DNA of 64,000 nucleotides from Salimicrobium halophilum (GCF_900100295.1 NZ_FNEV01000006.1:1-64000), one strand, 5' to 3'; counted from the first letter of the stretch, positions 1 through 8,411 are shown. A program made the numbers and translations. Notes: generated by a model from the sequence alone, not told the origin.

Positions 1-383
1 AATTTGATCCTGTTTCCGACGACAGCGATGTTGCCATTCGTATGTTTCGTCGTATAGGATTGCACCGGGTTCTTTTTCGATTTGAAGCGTGGGGCTTCGG
101 TTTGCTTTTTGAAGAAGCGCTGAAAACTGTCGGCCAAGTGCCGGACACTGGTCTGGACAGCGATACTGTCCACGTCTTTCAGCCAGGGACGTTCCTGTTT
201 CAAAGCTGGCAGTTGTTTCGAACAGGCATGGTAAGACATCCCTTTGCCCGTTTCCCTGTAGGTCGTGTTCCATGTTTCGAGGAAATGATTGAAGACAAAG
301 CGGGAGCAGCCGATTGTTTTCGCGATTTGTATCTCCTGCGTTTTATTCGGAAAGATACGGAACTTATATGCTTTGTGAATCAT
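1..383 (-). CDS. tnpB: TnpB, IS200/IS605-type RNA-guided nuclease, 5' part only
   Basis: The minus strand is open from an ATG at 383 to the window edge. The first 127 residues begin MIHKAYKFRIFPNKTQ and continue with the signatures TIGCSRFVFNHFL, SIAVQTSVRHLADSFQRFF and APRFKSKKNPVQSY. This is the standard N-terminal region of TnpB/OrfB of IS200/IS605-type elements, the RNA-guided nucleases ancestral to Cas12. No frameshift or stop is seen, but the RuvC motifs, the zinc finger and the right end that would carry the omega RNA lie outside the window, so intactness cannot be judged. No tnpA is seen upstream of the start, which fits a tnpB-only (IS1341-like) element, or a tnpA located elsewhere. 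Family assignment is firm; activity is unknown. Confidence 0.9.
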   Translation of the reverse strand, partial: MIHKAYKFRIFPNKTQEIQIAKTIGCSRFVFNHFLETWNTTYRETGKGMSYHACSKQLPALKQERPWLKDVDSIAVQTSVRHLADSFQRFFKKQTEAPRFKSKKNPVQSYTTKHTNGNIAVVGNRIK

Positions 384-600
384 GTCGCTGCCCCCTTCCC
401 CTAGCATGAATGCTTGATATAGGTATATACCCCAAAAACGGGAATATATGTTCGTTTTTTGTTTTAAAAAATACGTCGGACATCTGAGGCTATCAAAGAC
501 GCCTCCTCGTCCGAAGGCGATTCATCTCCCCCCTACGTCGTTGAGGAGGGAGTCTTCTTGCCTAAAGCTGATAAATATTCTACCAAAAAAATTCAGATAA
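384..600. mobile_element. Region upstream of tnpB, possible element left end
   Basis: No gene is seen here. Read on the minus strand it holds a hairpin at 526-552 (CTCCCTCC pairing with GGGGGGAG, one G-T pair) and a smaller one at 500-519 (CGCC with GGCG). IS200/IS605 elements lack terminal inverted repeats but carry subterminal hairpins recognised by TnpA, so this is a candidate left end. The exact boundary cannot be fixed from the sequence alone. Confidence 0.35.
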
Positions 601-676
601 ATGCAATTATTTGTGTTTCTATTTTCCCAAAAAGGAGATATAATAAAAGCATCCTATAGAGTGGGGTGTGATATCT

Positions 677-823
677 TTGAACAAGACGTTGGATGCACAA
701 TGGGTAGAGTTACTTAAAGAAGCCAGGAACATGGGGCTTGCTCCGGAAGAGATCAGAGCTTTTCTCACTATGTCGAACCTGGAGAATTCACCCAAGAGAA
801 AAACGGCTAATCCCCTGAGTTAA
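677..823 (+). CDS. SinI-like anti-repressor, 48 aa
   Basis: This short ORF starts at TTG 677, 8 nt after GTGGGGTG; an in-frame GTG at 668 is an alternative start. It encodes a 48-residue protein whose core, WVELLKEARNMGLAPEEIR, followed by AFL, matches the dimerisation helix-turn-helix of SinI, the anti-repressor that pairs with the biofilm repressor SinR in Bacillus. A TATAAT hexamer lies at 639-644. No sinR-like DNA-binding gene is adjacent, so the partner must be encoded elsewhere. The tail after residue 34 is short and polar. The family call rests on the core motif and the small size. Expected role: binding SinR or a SinR-like repressor and releasing its targets. Confidence 0.7.
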   Translation: MNKTLDAQWVELLKEARNMGLAPEEIRAFLTMSNLENSPKRKTANPLS

Positions 824-872
824 CAGCCGACCAGCGACATCCCCCACTCTCCCTATACTAAAATCACGAGAT

Positions 873-900
873 CTCCTATAATAGTTATAGGAGGTTTTTT
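873..900 (+). promoter_or_regulatory. Hairpin holding the Shine-Dalgarno of the next gene
   Basis: CTCCTATAA (873-881) and TTATAGGAG (885-893) form a perfect 9 bp stem with a 3 nt loop, followed by GTTTTTT. The 3' arm contains AGGAGG, the Shine-Dalgarno of the gene at 902. The structure looks like an intrinsic terminator for the sinI-like gene and would also hide the ribosome site in read-through RNA. Confidence 0.6.
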
Positions 901-901
901 A

Positions 902-1186
902 ATGAACGAAAAGGACGAATGGATCATAAAGAAATACAAAGAAGAAGAAAAGATGATGATTCTGCTGTTCAGTCAGTGGTGTATCAATATAGGGGAAGAT
1001 CCTGAGCATGTCTATCATCAGGCCTACCCTTACCAGGAGACGAACCCGCTGTTGAAGGAAGTTCTGCCGGAGACCCTCCCCCCTAAAGAAGCTGATTCCA
1101 TACCTACTGAGGTGTTGCTTGATGCTTTGTCCGCTTTCGGTAATGAGGATCTTGCGTTTGTAGTAGCGGAATTGGATGGAAAATGA
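902..1186 (+). CDS. Small conserved-looking protein of unknown function, 94 aa
   Basis: The ATG lies 7 nt after a strong AGGAGG site that sits in the 3' arm of a hairpin. The protein has no signal peptide, membrane segment or recognisable domain. The N-terminus is charged and helical (MNEKDEWIIKKYKEEEKMM), the middle is proline-rich (ETLPPKEADSIPTE), and it ends in an acidic helix (FGNEDLAFVVAELDGK). It appears cytosolic and acidic, in keeping with a halophile. It converges on the trp operon and shares a bidirectional terminator with it. I do not recognise the family. The good ribosome site, an own hairpin and normal codon use support a real gene. Confidence 0.6.
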   Translation: MNEKDEWIIKKYKEEEKMMILLFSQWCINIGEDPEHVYHQAYPYQETNPLLKEVLPETLPPKEADSIPTEVLLDALSAFGNEDLAFVVAELDGK

Positions 1187-1192
1187 TAGAGA

Positions 1193-1246
1193 AAAACCCG
1201 CTTTATTCCAGATCCCAGGCGAAGGATTTGAAACAAGGCGGGTTTT
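1193..1246. terminator. Bidirectional terminator between the 94-aa gene and the trp operon
   Basis: AAAACCCGC (1193-1201) pairs with GCGGGTTTT (1238-1246) across a long loop, with T-rich sequence on both sides. It sits 4 bp from the trpG stop codon and ends both convergent units. Confidence 0.75.
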
Positions 1247-1249
1247 CTT

Positions 1250-1831
1250 TTAAGCCCCTACTGCTATATAAGCAGCAAGCATATTTTTGATCAATTGTTT
1301 CCCTTCCACCGTTCCGATGGATTCAGGGTGGAACTGCACACCTTCAAGCGGGTATTCTCTATGGCGGATTCCCATGATGACGCCTTCCGATGTGGCTGCT
1401 GTTATGTCGAAACAACGCGGAAGGGTGTGTAAATCGACGATGAGCGAATGATATCTCATCGCTGTGAGCGGCTTCGGTAAATTTTCATAAACCACCGAAG
1501 CATCGTGATCGATAGGGGAAGACTTTCCGTGCATCAGCTCATCTGCACGGATGATCTCTCCTCCGAAATGGTAGGCAAGCGCCTGGTGACCGAGGCACAC
1601 ACCGAAAATCGGAATATCCTTATAAAATGTGCCGATCACCTCTTGCGTGCGTTCCATCTTCTCCGGGGACTGGGGTCCTGGAGAAAGGATGATCAGGTCG
1701 GGAGAGAGTTGTTTAATTTCTTCTACCGTTACGTCATCGTGACGACGCACCGTGATATCCTCTCCCATTTCTCCTATATATTGAACCAGATTGTATGTGA
1801 AAGAATCATAATGATCGATCATATAAATCAT
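1250..1831 (-). CDS. trpG: Anthranilate synthase component II (glutamine amidotransferase)
   Basis: The 193-residue class I glutamine amidotransferase supplies ammonia from glutamine to TrpE (or to PabB for folate). The nucleophile is Cys79 in GVCLGHQ and the His168/Glu170 pair is in QFHPES; the oxyanion segment LSPGPQSPE is present. The start ATG at 1831 follows GGAGCTGAGCAG. It is the last gene of the trp operon, 37 bp after trpA. This is an unusual place: in B. subtilis the only such subunit is the shared TrpG/PabA in the folate operon, and elsewhere trpG usually follows trpE. It could serve both pathways, but its position argues for tryptophan synthesis. Confidence 0.93.
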   Translation of the reverse strand: MIYMIDHYDSFTYNLVQYIGEMGEDITVRRHDDVTVEEIKQLSPDLIILSPGPQSPEKMERTQEVIGTFYKDIPIFGVCLGHQALAYHFGGEIIRADELMHGKSSPIDHDASVVYENLPKPLTAMRYHSLIVDLHTLPRCFDITAATSEGVIMGIRHREYPLEGVQFHPESIGTVEGKQLIKNMLAAYIAVGA

Positions 1832-1868
1832 CTCTGCTCAGCTCCTCTCTACTGCGGTCTTAAATCAC

Positions 1869-2675
1869 TTAAGCCTGAACAAGTTCGTTTACTTCATCCG
1901 AAAAATGACGTAACCCTTCCTGTTCATCCCCGCTTTTCTCAACCTCTAAACTCGATTCAATCAATTTCACGATTTTACTTCCGATGATGAAGCCATCCGC
2001 ATGCTTTCGCATCAGCTGAACCTGATCATTGGAGGAAATACCGAATCCTACTGCTACCGGCACGCTGCTGTGCTCTTTCACTTTCTCGATGAAAGACAAC
2101 GTCTCAGGTGCCATCTCTTTTCTCTCCCCTGTGACTCCCAGGCTCGATACGCAATACAGAAATCCTCGGGCCTGTTCTGCAATCCTCTTGATCCGTTCCT
2201 CGGAGGTAGGGGCTACAAGGGAAATAAGCTCGATATCCTTTTCTTTCGTTCTTTCATTCAGATCTTCACTTTCTTCGAGCGGGAGGTCAGGAATCAGCAG
2301 CCCTTCCACCCCGTTTTCCTCAAGCGCATCGATAAACGCCTCATGGCCATATTGCAACACGGGATTGTAATAGGTGAAAATGACCACAGGAATATTGAGG
2401 CCTGCCTTTCTCAGCTCAGGCACCATTTCTACCGCTTTACGAAGAGACATCCCGGCATCCAGCGCACGTCTTGCGGCTTTTTGGATCACCGGTCCATCTG
2501 CGAGCGGGTCTGAGTAAGGGACACCGAGTTCAAGAACATCGGCTCCCGCTTCCTGAAGGCGAAGCGCGTATTGAATCGTTTTGTCCGGATGAGGATCCCC
2601 TGCGACGATGAATGGGATGAACAAGTCTTTCTGTTTCGTCAGTTTCCCCTGAAATAGTGTTTGCTGTTTCATCAT
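1869..2675 (-). CDS. trpA: Tryptophan synthase alpha chain
   Basis: The 268-residue TIM-barrel subunit cleaves indole-3-glycerol phosphate to indole and glyceraldehyde 3-phosphate and passes indole to TrpB through a tunnel. The catalytic Glu49 and Asp60 lie in [14 protein letters not shown], and the phosphate loop GFGISS is present near residue 210. Its ATG overlaps the trpB stop by 4 nt (ATGA), which suggests translational coupling and equal amounts of the two subunits. Length is normal for the family. The C-terminus carries a short acidic extension ([13 protein letters not shown]). Confidence 0.96.
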   Translation of the reverse strand: MMKQQTLFQGKLTKQKDLFIPFIVAGDPHPDKTIQYALRLQEAGADVLELGVPYSDPLADGPVIQKAARRALDAGMSLRKAVEMVPELRKAGLNIPVVIFTYYNPVLQYGHEAFIDALEENGVEGLLIPDLPLEESEDLNERTKEKDIELISLVAPTSEERIKRIAEQARGFLYCVSSLGVTGERKEMAPETLSFIEKVKEHSSVPVAVGFGISSNDQVQLMRKHADGFIIGSKIVKLIESSLEVEKSGDEQEGLRHFSDEVNELVQA

Positions 2676-3859
2676 TGCAGTCCCTCCTCTGTGAAATGTT
2701 CCATGAGGGTCGCCATATCTTTATCCCCACGCCCGGATACATTAATGACAATCGCCTGGTCCTTCGACATCTCTTTCGCTTCTTTGATCGCCTGAGCAAT
2801 GGCATGAGCGGACTCGATAGCAGGGATGATACCCTCTGCGCGGGACATCCGCTTCACAGCATCCAGAGCTTCATCGTCCGTAATCGATTCATACCGGACA
2901 CGCTTCGTCTTGAAAAGATTCGCGTGTTCCGGACCGATGCCCGGATAGTCGAGCCCTGCCGAAATGGAATACGGTTCGACTATCTGGCCGTTCTCATCCT
3001 GCATCAGATAAGTGAGAGAACCATGGATGACTCCCGGTGTCCCTTTTGTGAGAGTAGCGGCATGTTCAGGCGTATCCACGCCTTTACCGGCTGCCTCGAT
3101 GCCCACAAGCTCCACCTCATCTTCGAGAAACGGATAGAACATACCGATGGCATTACTTCCTCCCCCGACACAGGCATAAATCCGGTCGATGTCACGCGTC
3201 ATCTGTTCTTTGGTTTCATCCCCGATGATACGCTGGAAATTCCGGACCATTCTAGGGTAAGGGTGTGGACCTACGACCGAACCGATCAAATAGAAGTGAT
3301 CTTCACAATTCGCCACCCAGTAGCGGATCGCTTCATTCGTCGCATCTTTCAACGTTCCATTCCCGCTTGAAACGGAGATGACTTCTGCCCCGAGAAGTTT
3401 CATCCGGAACACGTTGAGTTCCTGCCTGCGAATGTCTTCTTCTCCCATAAATACTTTACAGGATAGTCCAAGCTTCGCTGCAACAGTGGCAGAGGCTACA
3501 CCGTGCTGACCGGCTCCGGTTTCAGCGATGATTTTGTCTTTTCCCATACGTTTGGCAAGAAGGGCCTGGCCGATTGCATTATTAAGCTTATGAGCACCTG
3601 TGTGAAGCAGGTCTTCACGTTTAAGATAAATTTCCGCCCCACCCAGTTCCTTCGTAAGCTTATCCGCATAGGTAAGCGGCGTCGGACGTCCGGCATATTC
3701 TTTCAATTCCTCATTGTATTGTTTCAGGAAATCTTCATCCTGCATCGCTTCATCAAGCGCGCTCTCGAGCTCCTCTAAAGGGGCCATCAGTGTTTCCGGA
3801 ACGTATTTGCCACCGAAATCACCATATCTTCCTTTATGATTTGGCATACTTGTAAGCAT
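2672..3859 (-). CDS. trpB: Tryptophan synthase beta chain
   Basis: The 395-residue PLP enzyme joins indole and serine to give tryptophan. Lys91 in [10 protein letters not shown] is the PLP Schiff-base lysine, the phosphate-binding loop is [10 protein letters not shown], and the catalytic Glu lies in AETGAGQHG. The ATG at 3859 follows AGAGGTGG and lies inside the trpF coding sequence, so the two genes overlap by 26 bp; a second ATG 12 nt in is possible. It is followed by trpA with a 4 nt overlap. It is a classical TrpB1 type of usual length. Confidence 0.97.
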   Translation of the reverse strand: MLTSMPNHKGRYGDFGGKYVPETLMAPLEELESALDEAMQDEDFLKQYNEELKEYAGRPTPLTYADKLTKELGGAEIYLKREDLLHTGAHKLNNAIGQALLAKRMGKDKIIAETGAGQHGVASATVAAKLGLSCKVFMGEEDIRRQELNVFRMKLLGAEVISVSSGNGTLKDATNEAIRYWVANCEDHFYLIGSVVGPHPYPRMVRNFQRIIGDETKEQMTRDIDRIYACVGGGSNAIGMFYPFLEDEVELVGIEAAGKGVDTPEHAATLTKGTPGVIHGSLTYLMQDENGQIVEPYSISAGLDYPGIGPEHANLFKTKRVRYESITDDEALDAVKRMSRAEGIIPAIESAHAIAQAIKEAKEMSKDQAIVINVSGRGDKDMATLMEHFTEEGLQ

Positions 3860-4493
3860 GGCCCACCACCTCTTTCGTTATCAGTTGAATTTTATGAAAG
3901 TCTTTCTCCCCGTCTGTTTCGATGCCACTGGAAACATCGATTCCTTCAGGCTTATGAGTCATCAACTCTTTGATATTCGAAGGATTGACACCCCCGGCCA
4001 TCAGGCAAGGCACATTCTGTTTGTTCGCTTCTTCCTTATAACGGGGGATGGCTTCCCAGTCGAACGTCACCCCTGTGCCTCCGTAGGCACCTTTCACTTT
4101 CGAATCGATGATGAATCCTTCAGCCACTCCACTGAACAGGCGCATGATGGACAGCCCATCCTGATTGTGGTGAATCGCCTTCCATACAGGCATAGGGAAC
4201 GACTCTTTTATTTTAAGAAGTTCTGATACGGTTTCGTTCCCATGAAGCTGAATCACGTCAAGCGGTACGAAACGAAGTACCTCATCTATTTCATCGATCG
4301 TCGGATTGACGAAAACCCCGACCAGCTTTTGAGAAGGACGGATACGTTTCACCCATTTCCCGATTTTCTCCGGGAATACGTAACGTCCCGCTGACTTAAC
4401 AAAAATAAAGCCCAGGTGAGTGGCGTTTGAGAACGCCCCTTTCTCGATGTCCGATTCTGTCTGATTTCCGCAAAGCTTGATCAATGGTTCCAT
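3834..4493 (-). CDS. trpF: Phosphoribosylanthranilate isomerase
   Basis: This 219-residue TIM barrel carries out the Amadori rearrangement of phosphoribosylanthranilate to CdRP, the third step of the pathway. The family opening [12 protein letters not shown] holds the catalytic Cys (Cys8); the Asp in GFIIDSK and the phosphate-binding GGVNPSNI and DVSSGIE segments are present. It starts 2 nt after the trpC stop and overlaps trpB by 26 bp, so translation is likely coupled along the operon. Length and motifs are normal. Confidence 0.95.
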   Translation of the reverse strand: MEPLIKLCGNQTESDIEKGAFSNATHLGFIFVKSAGRYVFPEKIGKWVKRIRPSQKLVGVFVNPTIDEIDEVLRFVPLDVIQLHGNETVSELLKIKESFPMPVWKAIHHNQDGLSIMRLFSGVAEGFIIDSKVKGAYGGTGVTFDWEAIPRYKEEANKQNVPCLMAGGVNPSNIKELMTHKPEGIDVSSGIETDGEKDFHKIQLITKEVVGHAYKYAKS

Positions 4494-4495
4494 GC

Positions 4496-5254
4496 TCAGT
4501 CATCCTCCTTCAATAGTTGGCGCACCGCTTTCTCTACATCATTCTGTCGCATCAAAGATTCACCGACGAGCACTGCTTCTGCTCCTGACTCTCTTACTTT
4601 TTTTACATCTTCATTCGTATAGATTCCGCTCTCTGAAACGAGAAGAGCCTCCTCGGGCACAGAAGCGGCGATTTCGGCTGTCTGTTCGAGCGTCGTGTGG
4701 AAGGTGTTCAAGTCGCGATTGTTCACTCCGATCACTTCCGGAGTGAATATATCCAGAATACGCTCCAAAGTTTCAAGCGCATGGACTTCGACAAGCACTT
4801 CCATACCAAGACGATAAGCTTCATCGTAGAGTTCCTTCAATTTCTCCGCCTCGAGCGCCTCTCCGATAAGCAGGATCGCATCCGCTCCGATTTCCCTGCT
4901 TTCCTGGACTTGAAGCGAATCGATGATAAAATCCTTCCTCATGACCGGCAAAGAGACGTGTCGTTTGATCTCCGTCAAATAGTCGGGCGATCCCTGGAAG
5001 AAAGAACGATCCGTCAAGACGGAAATAGCCCTGGCGCCACCTCTTTCGTAAGCTTCCGCAATGGCTACCGGATCAAAATCTTCCCGGATGATGCCTTTCG
5101 AAGGAGAGGCCTTCTTCACTTCGGCAATCAACCCTGCCGGAACTCCCTGTCGCAAAGATGCAGCAAAAGGAGTCGCTTTCTCTCTTTCCTTCGTGCCGTA
5201 TGGGGTCAGCTGACTTATTTCTTCTCTTTTGACGTCCAGTATTTTAGTTAGCAT
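4496..5254 (-). CDS. trpC: Indole-3-glycerol phosphate synthase
   Basis: The 252-residue TIM-barrel enzyme closes the indole ring of CdRP with loss of CO2 and water. Family signatures are EVKKASPSKG near residue 47, MRKDFIID, IGVNNRDL and VSESGIYT. It is a stand-alone TrpC, not fused to TrpF. Its ATG lies 11 bp inside trpD. Length is typical of Bacilli. Confidence 0.96.
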   Translation of the reverse strand: MLTKILDVKREEISQLTPYGTKEREKATPFAASLRQGVPAGLIAEVKKASPSKGIIREDFDPVAIAEAYERGGARAISVLTDRSFFQGSPDYLTEIKRHVSLPVMRKDFIIDSLQVQESREIGADAILLIGEALEAEKLKELYDEAYRLGMEVLVEVHALETLERILDIFTPEVIGVNNRDLNTFHTTLEQTAEIAASVPEEALLVSESGIYTNEDVKKVRESGAEAVLVGESLMRQNDVEKAVRQLLKEDD

Positions 5255-6263
5255 ACGTTCCGTTCTCCTTCGTGAGCTGTTGATAGTAGCTTTCGATCTT
5301 CCGGCTTTCGATCGCCTGTTTCACCTGTTCAACGCCATCCGCAATGCTCTCCGCGCCACCTGCCACATACAATCCTGCGCCTGCATTCATCACGGCGATG
5401 GACTGAGCCGCTTCCGGTGCTTCTCCTTCAAGGACCTTCCTTATCAGTTCAGCACTTTCCTTTGAAGATTCGATCTGCACTTCTTCTATAGGAAATGTGT
5501 GATACCCGAAATCCTGAGGATGAACGGTGAACCTTCTGATCTCCCCATCCTTCAACTCTACGATATCCGTCTTACCGGTGATGGTAATCTCGTCGAGCCC
5601 ATCCTGGCCAGTGACGAACAACACATGGTCTGAGCCCAGCTGTTTCAGGGCTTCCGCCATTTTTTCGGCATAGTTCGTGTCGTAAACACCCATCAACTGC
5701 CGTTTCGCGTTCGCGGGGTTACACATCGGGCCGAGAAAATTGAACACTGTACGGAAACCAAGTTCTTTCCGCGCGGGAGCTGCATGTTTCATCGCCGGAT
5801 GATAAACCGGGGCATACAAAAACGTAAGTCCCTGTTCTTCTATCCGCTTCGCTCCGTCTTCCGGCGTCGACTCGATCTGAATACCGAGTGTCTCGACAAC
5901 ATCTGCACTTCCACTAGTGGAAGAAACTTTACGGTTCCCGTGCTTCGCAACCTTCGCCCCCATTCCGGCCAACATAATGGAAACAGCTGTCGAAATATTA
6001 TAGGTCGACGCTCCGTCCCCTCCTGTGCCGCAAGTATCGACAAGGTCCGAATCCGGCAAAGGGAAATCTCTCATGTGTTCACGCATGGCTCTGGCGAAGC
6101 CAGTAATTTCACTTGCCGTTTCCCCCCGATATCGCATCAGGCTAAGTAGACTCGCCAATTGCGCGGTCGTTACCTCTCCATTCATAATTTCATTCATCAG
6201 GTCGAATGCTTCCTGTTCTGTGAATACGTGTCCTTCTACGGCTTTTGTTACGTATTGATTCAT
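5244..6263 (-). CDS. trpD: Anthranilate phosphoribosyltransferase
   Basis: This 339-residue enzyme transfers phosphoribose from PRPP to anthranilate. The PRPP-binding glycine loop is DTCGTGGDGASTYNIST near residue 78, with KHGNRKVSSTSGSAD after it, and the metal-binding DGLDEIT motif lies further on. It is a stand-alone TrpD without a fused amidotransferase. It overlaps trpE by 4 nt (ATGA) and trpC by 11 bp. All key motifs are intact. Confidence 0.96.
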   Translation of the reverse strand: MNQYVTKAVEGHVFTEQEAFDLMNEIMNGEVTTAQLASLLSLMRYRGETASEITGFARAMREHMRDFPLPDSDLVDTCGTGGDGASTYNISTAVSIMLAGMGAKVAKHGNRKVSSTSGSADVVETLGIQIESTPEDGAKRIEEQGLTFLYAPVYHPAMKHAAPARKELGFRTVFNFLGPMCNPANAKRQLMGVYDTNYAEKMAEALKQLGSDHVLFVTGQDGLDEITITGKTDIVELKDGEIRRFTVHPQDFGYHTFPIEEVQIESSKESAELIRKVLEGEAPEAAQSIAVMNAGAGLYVAGGAESIADGVEQVKQAIESRKIESYYQQLTKENGTYAN

Positions 6264-7747
6264 TCTGTCTCCACTCCTTCTCGGCTCGTCTCGAATGCCT
6301 GCTCAGCTACAGCAAGTGCATACTTCAGTGCACTGGCCTTATTTACCGTTTCCTGGTATTCCCCTTCTGGATCGGAATCTGCCACAACTCCGGCTCCCGC
6401 CTGAATGTACACCTGATCTCCCACTTTCGTCATCGTACGGATGGCGATACAGGAATCAAGGTCCCCGTCCAGTCCGAAATAGACGATACCTCCCCCGTAA
6501 ATATGTCGAGGCGTCGGTTCCAACTCTCTGAGAATCTGCATGGCTCTTACTTTCGGCGCTCCTGATAGGGTTCCAGCCGGAAAGGCAGCCATCAGGGCAT
6601 CTACAGAAGAGACGTCTTCCTTTATCTCCCCCGTCACCTTGCTTATGATGTGCATCACTTTAGCGAAGAGGCCGATTGTCATATAGTCGTGCACCTGGAC
6701 CGTGCCGTATTTCGCTACTCTTCCGACGTCGTTCCTGGCAAGATCGACAAGCATACGGTGTTCTGCCTGTTCTTTCTCATCCGCAAGCAACTCCTCGGCA
6801 AGAGCACGGTCTTCTTCTTCCGTTTCTCCACGTTTCCTCGTGCCTGCGATGGGGTGGATTTCAAGTTGCCCTTTCTCCACGCGCAAGAGCCGCTCAGGTG
6901 AACTTCCAATCACCTCGATGTTACGGAACTTCAGGTAAAACATATAAGGAGAAGGATTGACCTTCCTTAATACCCGGTACAACTCGAAGCCCGATTTCGT
7001 CGTCTTCGCCTCGAATCGCTGTGATAAAACCGCCTGGAAAATGTCGCCGGCCTTGATATATTCCTGGATGCTCCGGACATCCCCCAGAAATTTCTCTTTC
7101 TCATAGTTACTTTCGAGTTCCACTTCTACCGGAGCAGTCGATTCATCGATCAAAAATTCCGGAAGATAACTCCCTTTCAGAATCCTCCGCTTCACTTTCG
7201 CTATGCGTTCTTTCGCATCGCTGTAGGATTTCTTCTGATCTTTCCCATCGGCAAAAGAAATGATCGACGTTTTTTCTGTGCGATGGTTATGAGCGACGAT
7301 GGTGCGACAAAAAACGAAACGATAGTTCGTCTGTTCGTTATCCACCGGAGCTACCGGTTCAAAATCGGAAATGGCATCGTATGCCACGTAACCGACACAG
7401 CCGCCCTTGAAAGGAAGAGGGATTTCCGGAATCTTCACCTTCAACTGTTCAAGCAGGCCTTCGTACGCTTCTTTAAGCGACGGATAAGCGACCGTATTGC
7501 CGGATTCTATCGACTCTACGAGGAAGTCTCCTTCTTCCTGATAGATCGAATAACTGGGATCGAGACCGATGAAAGAATAATTCGACCAGTCCGACTGGCG
7601 ATCTCCACTCTCGAGCATATACACTGCTTCCTCTTCGAGCGCAGCGAACATGTGGATGGGAGTAAGGGTGTCTGTAGTGAATGTGTCTGTAACGGGAATT
7701 GTAAGATACTTCTGGGCATCTTCTTGAAATGATTCGAACGTAGTCAA
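6260..7747 (-). CDS. trpE: Anthranilate synthase component I
   Basis: TrpE makes anthranilate from chorismate and ammonia; TrpG supplies the ammonia. The start is taken as TTG 7747, 8 nt after GGAGAGG; the in-frame GTG at 7756 overlaps that ribosome site and is less likely. This gives 495 residues. The N-terminal regulatory domain holds LLESGDRQSDWSNYSFIGL, the region of the tryptophan-feedback site, and the chorismate-binding C-terminal half holds FQAVLSQRFE, IAGTRKRGETEEED and LVDLARNDVGRV. The operon leader can fold so as to hide this ribosome site (see the leader entry). It is the first gene of the trp operon. Confidence 0.95.
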   Translation of the reverse strand: MTTFESFQEDAQKYLTIPVTDTFTTDTLTPIHMFAALEEEAVYMLESGDRQSDWSNYSFIGLDPSYSIYQEEGDFLVESIESGNTVAYPSLKEAYEGLLEQLKVKIPEIPLPFKGGCVGYVAYDAISDFEPVAPVDNEQTNYRFVFCRTIVAHNHRTEKTSIISFADGKDQKKSYSDAKERIAKVKRRILKGSYLPEFLIDESTAPVEVELESNYEKEKFLGDVRSIQEYIKAGDIFQAVLSQRFEAKTTKSGFELYRVLRKVNPSPYMFYLKFRNIEVIGSSPERLLRVEKGQLEIHPIAGTRKRGETEEEDRALAEELLADEKEQAEHRMLVDLARNDVGRVAKYGTVQVHDYMTIGLFAKVMHIISKVTGEIKEDVSSVDALMAAFPAGTLSGAPKVRAMQILRELEPTPRHIYGGGIVYFGLDGDLDSCIAIRTMTKVGDQVYIQAGAGVVADSDPEGEYQETVNKASALKYALAVAEQAFETSREGVETE

Positions 7748-7930
7748 TTGGCTCACCTCTCCATAATGAATAGGATGGAGAATGAGATAATGAGGGATGT
7801 TAGAGAGGTAGTAAAGGAAGATATGACATGGCCTTTAGACGGCTCCTTACGTCCGTCGTTTTCCATGTTCTCTCAGCTCTCCTGATTCTCGGCTCATCTA
7901 CTCTCATTCCCGACCTCAAAATATAACTTT
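7748..7930 (-). promoter_or_regulatory. trp leader with phased GAG/TAG triplets (TRAP-like)
   Basis: On the minus strand the RNA has triplets GAG 7917, GAG 7905, TAG 7900, GAG 7895, GAG 7890, GAG 7881 and GAG 7874. Four in a row have the exact 5 nt period (triplet plus 2 nt) of TRAP targets. The triplet region is complementary to about 7776-7796. ACCTCTC (7803-7809) can pair with GAGAGGT (7755-7761), the trpE ribosome site. An ACATGG/CCATGT hairpin lies between. No T-run terminator is visible, so control of translation is more likely than attenuation. TRAP itself (mtrB) is not in the window. Confidence 0.6.
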
Positions 7931-7935
7931 CGAAC

Positions 7936-7964
7936 AGTTTATAAAATTCAGAAGTAAAAGTCAA
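7936..7964 (-). promoter_or_regulatory. trp operon promoter, sigma-A type
   Basis: On the minus strand TTGACT (7964-7959) and TAAACT (7941-7936) are separated by 17 nt. The predicted start near 7929 puts the triplet region almost at the 5' end of the RNA. Confidence 0.75.
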
Positions 7965-8039
7965 GGAACCTGGCGACTAAGGTAGTCTGCTGTTTGTCTG
8001 ATTATTCTGTCAACCACGGAAAAGGAAGCGCTATCACAA

Positions 8040-8066
8040 AAAAAGAACGGGAAACCCCGTTCTTCG
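8040..8066 (-). terminator. Terminator of the DUF3006 gene
   Basis: GAACGGG and CCCGTTC form a stem with a GTTT loop, followed on the minus strand by seven Ts. It insulates the trp promoter from the gene upstream. Confidence 0.85.
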
Positions 8067-8106
8067 TTAATAAGTAACCAATGATTTAAATTGTGAATGC
8101 TCAGAA

Positions 8107-8307
8107 TTAGGTCAGCATTTCTTCATCCCGGTCCACTTCCACGTTTCGAATGTTACCCAAGTCGTCGAAATCGATGTATAGAGTCTCTCCCGGTTCTACA
8201 AATGCTTCCAACCGTTCCCGTAACACCAAAACTTCATCAGATTCCGCGTCTTCCTGAACGAGTACAGCAAATTCTTGTTGGAATCGATCGAGCTTGTAAC
8301 GGTTCAT
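8107..8307 (-). CDS. DUF3006 family small protein, 66 aa
   Basis: The short protein opens with YKLDRFQQEFAVLVQED, the pattern of DUF3006 proteins (a Tyr-x-x-Asp-Arg-Phe opening followed by a beta-hairpin). It is very acidic (VDRDEE at the end) and has no signal peptide or membrane segment. The function of the family is unknown; members often lie next to competence-like or MBL-fold proteins in other Bacilli, which is not the case here. It is transcribed alone, away from the TetR gene, and has its own terminator. Confidence 0.7.
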   Translation of the reverse strand: MNRYKLDRFQQEFAVLVQEDAESDEVLVLRERLEAFVEPGETLYIDFDDLGNIRNVEVDRDEEMLT

Positions 8308-8363
8308 AACCTACTCCTTCCTTTTAGATGCTCATACCCGAATTTTGTCGAACCTAAACAATC

Positions 8364-8411
8364 TTGACCGGAATTCGACTAACATGCTAAGATAGACTAA
8401 CAACCGTTAGT
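8364..8411 (+). promoter_or_regulatory. Promoter and operator of the tetR-SMR operon
   Basis: TTGACC (8364-8369) and TAAGAT (8388-8393) are 18 nt apart. ACTAAC (8396-8401) and GTTAGT (8406-8411) form an inverted repeat just after the -10 box, and another ACTAAC lies at 8378-8383 between the boxes. This placement suits autorepression by the TetR protein encoded next. Confidence 0.65.

Noticed and set aside
42-404. Plus-strand ORF of 120 codons at the left edge
   Set aside because: It is the antisense of tnpB; the minus strand gives a clear TnpB protein.
7800-7860. Intrinsic attenuator in the trp leader
   Set aside because: The hairpin ACATGG/CCATGT with an inner GACGG/CCGTC has no T-run after it.
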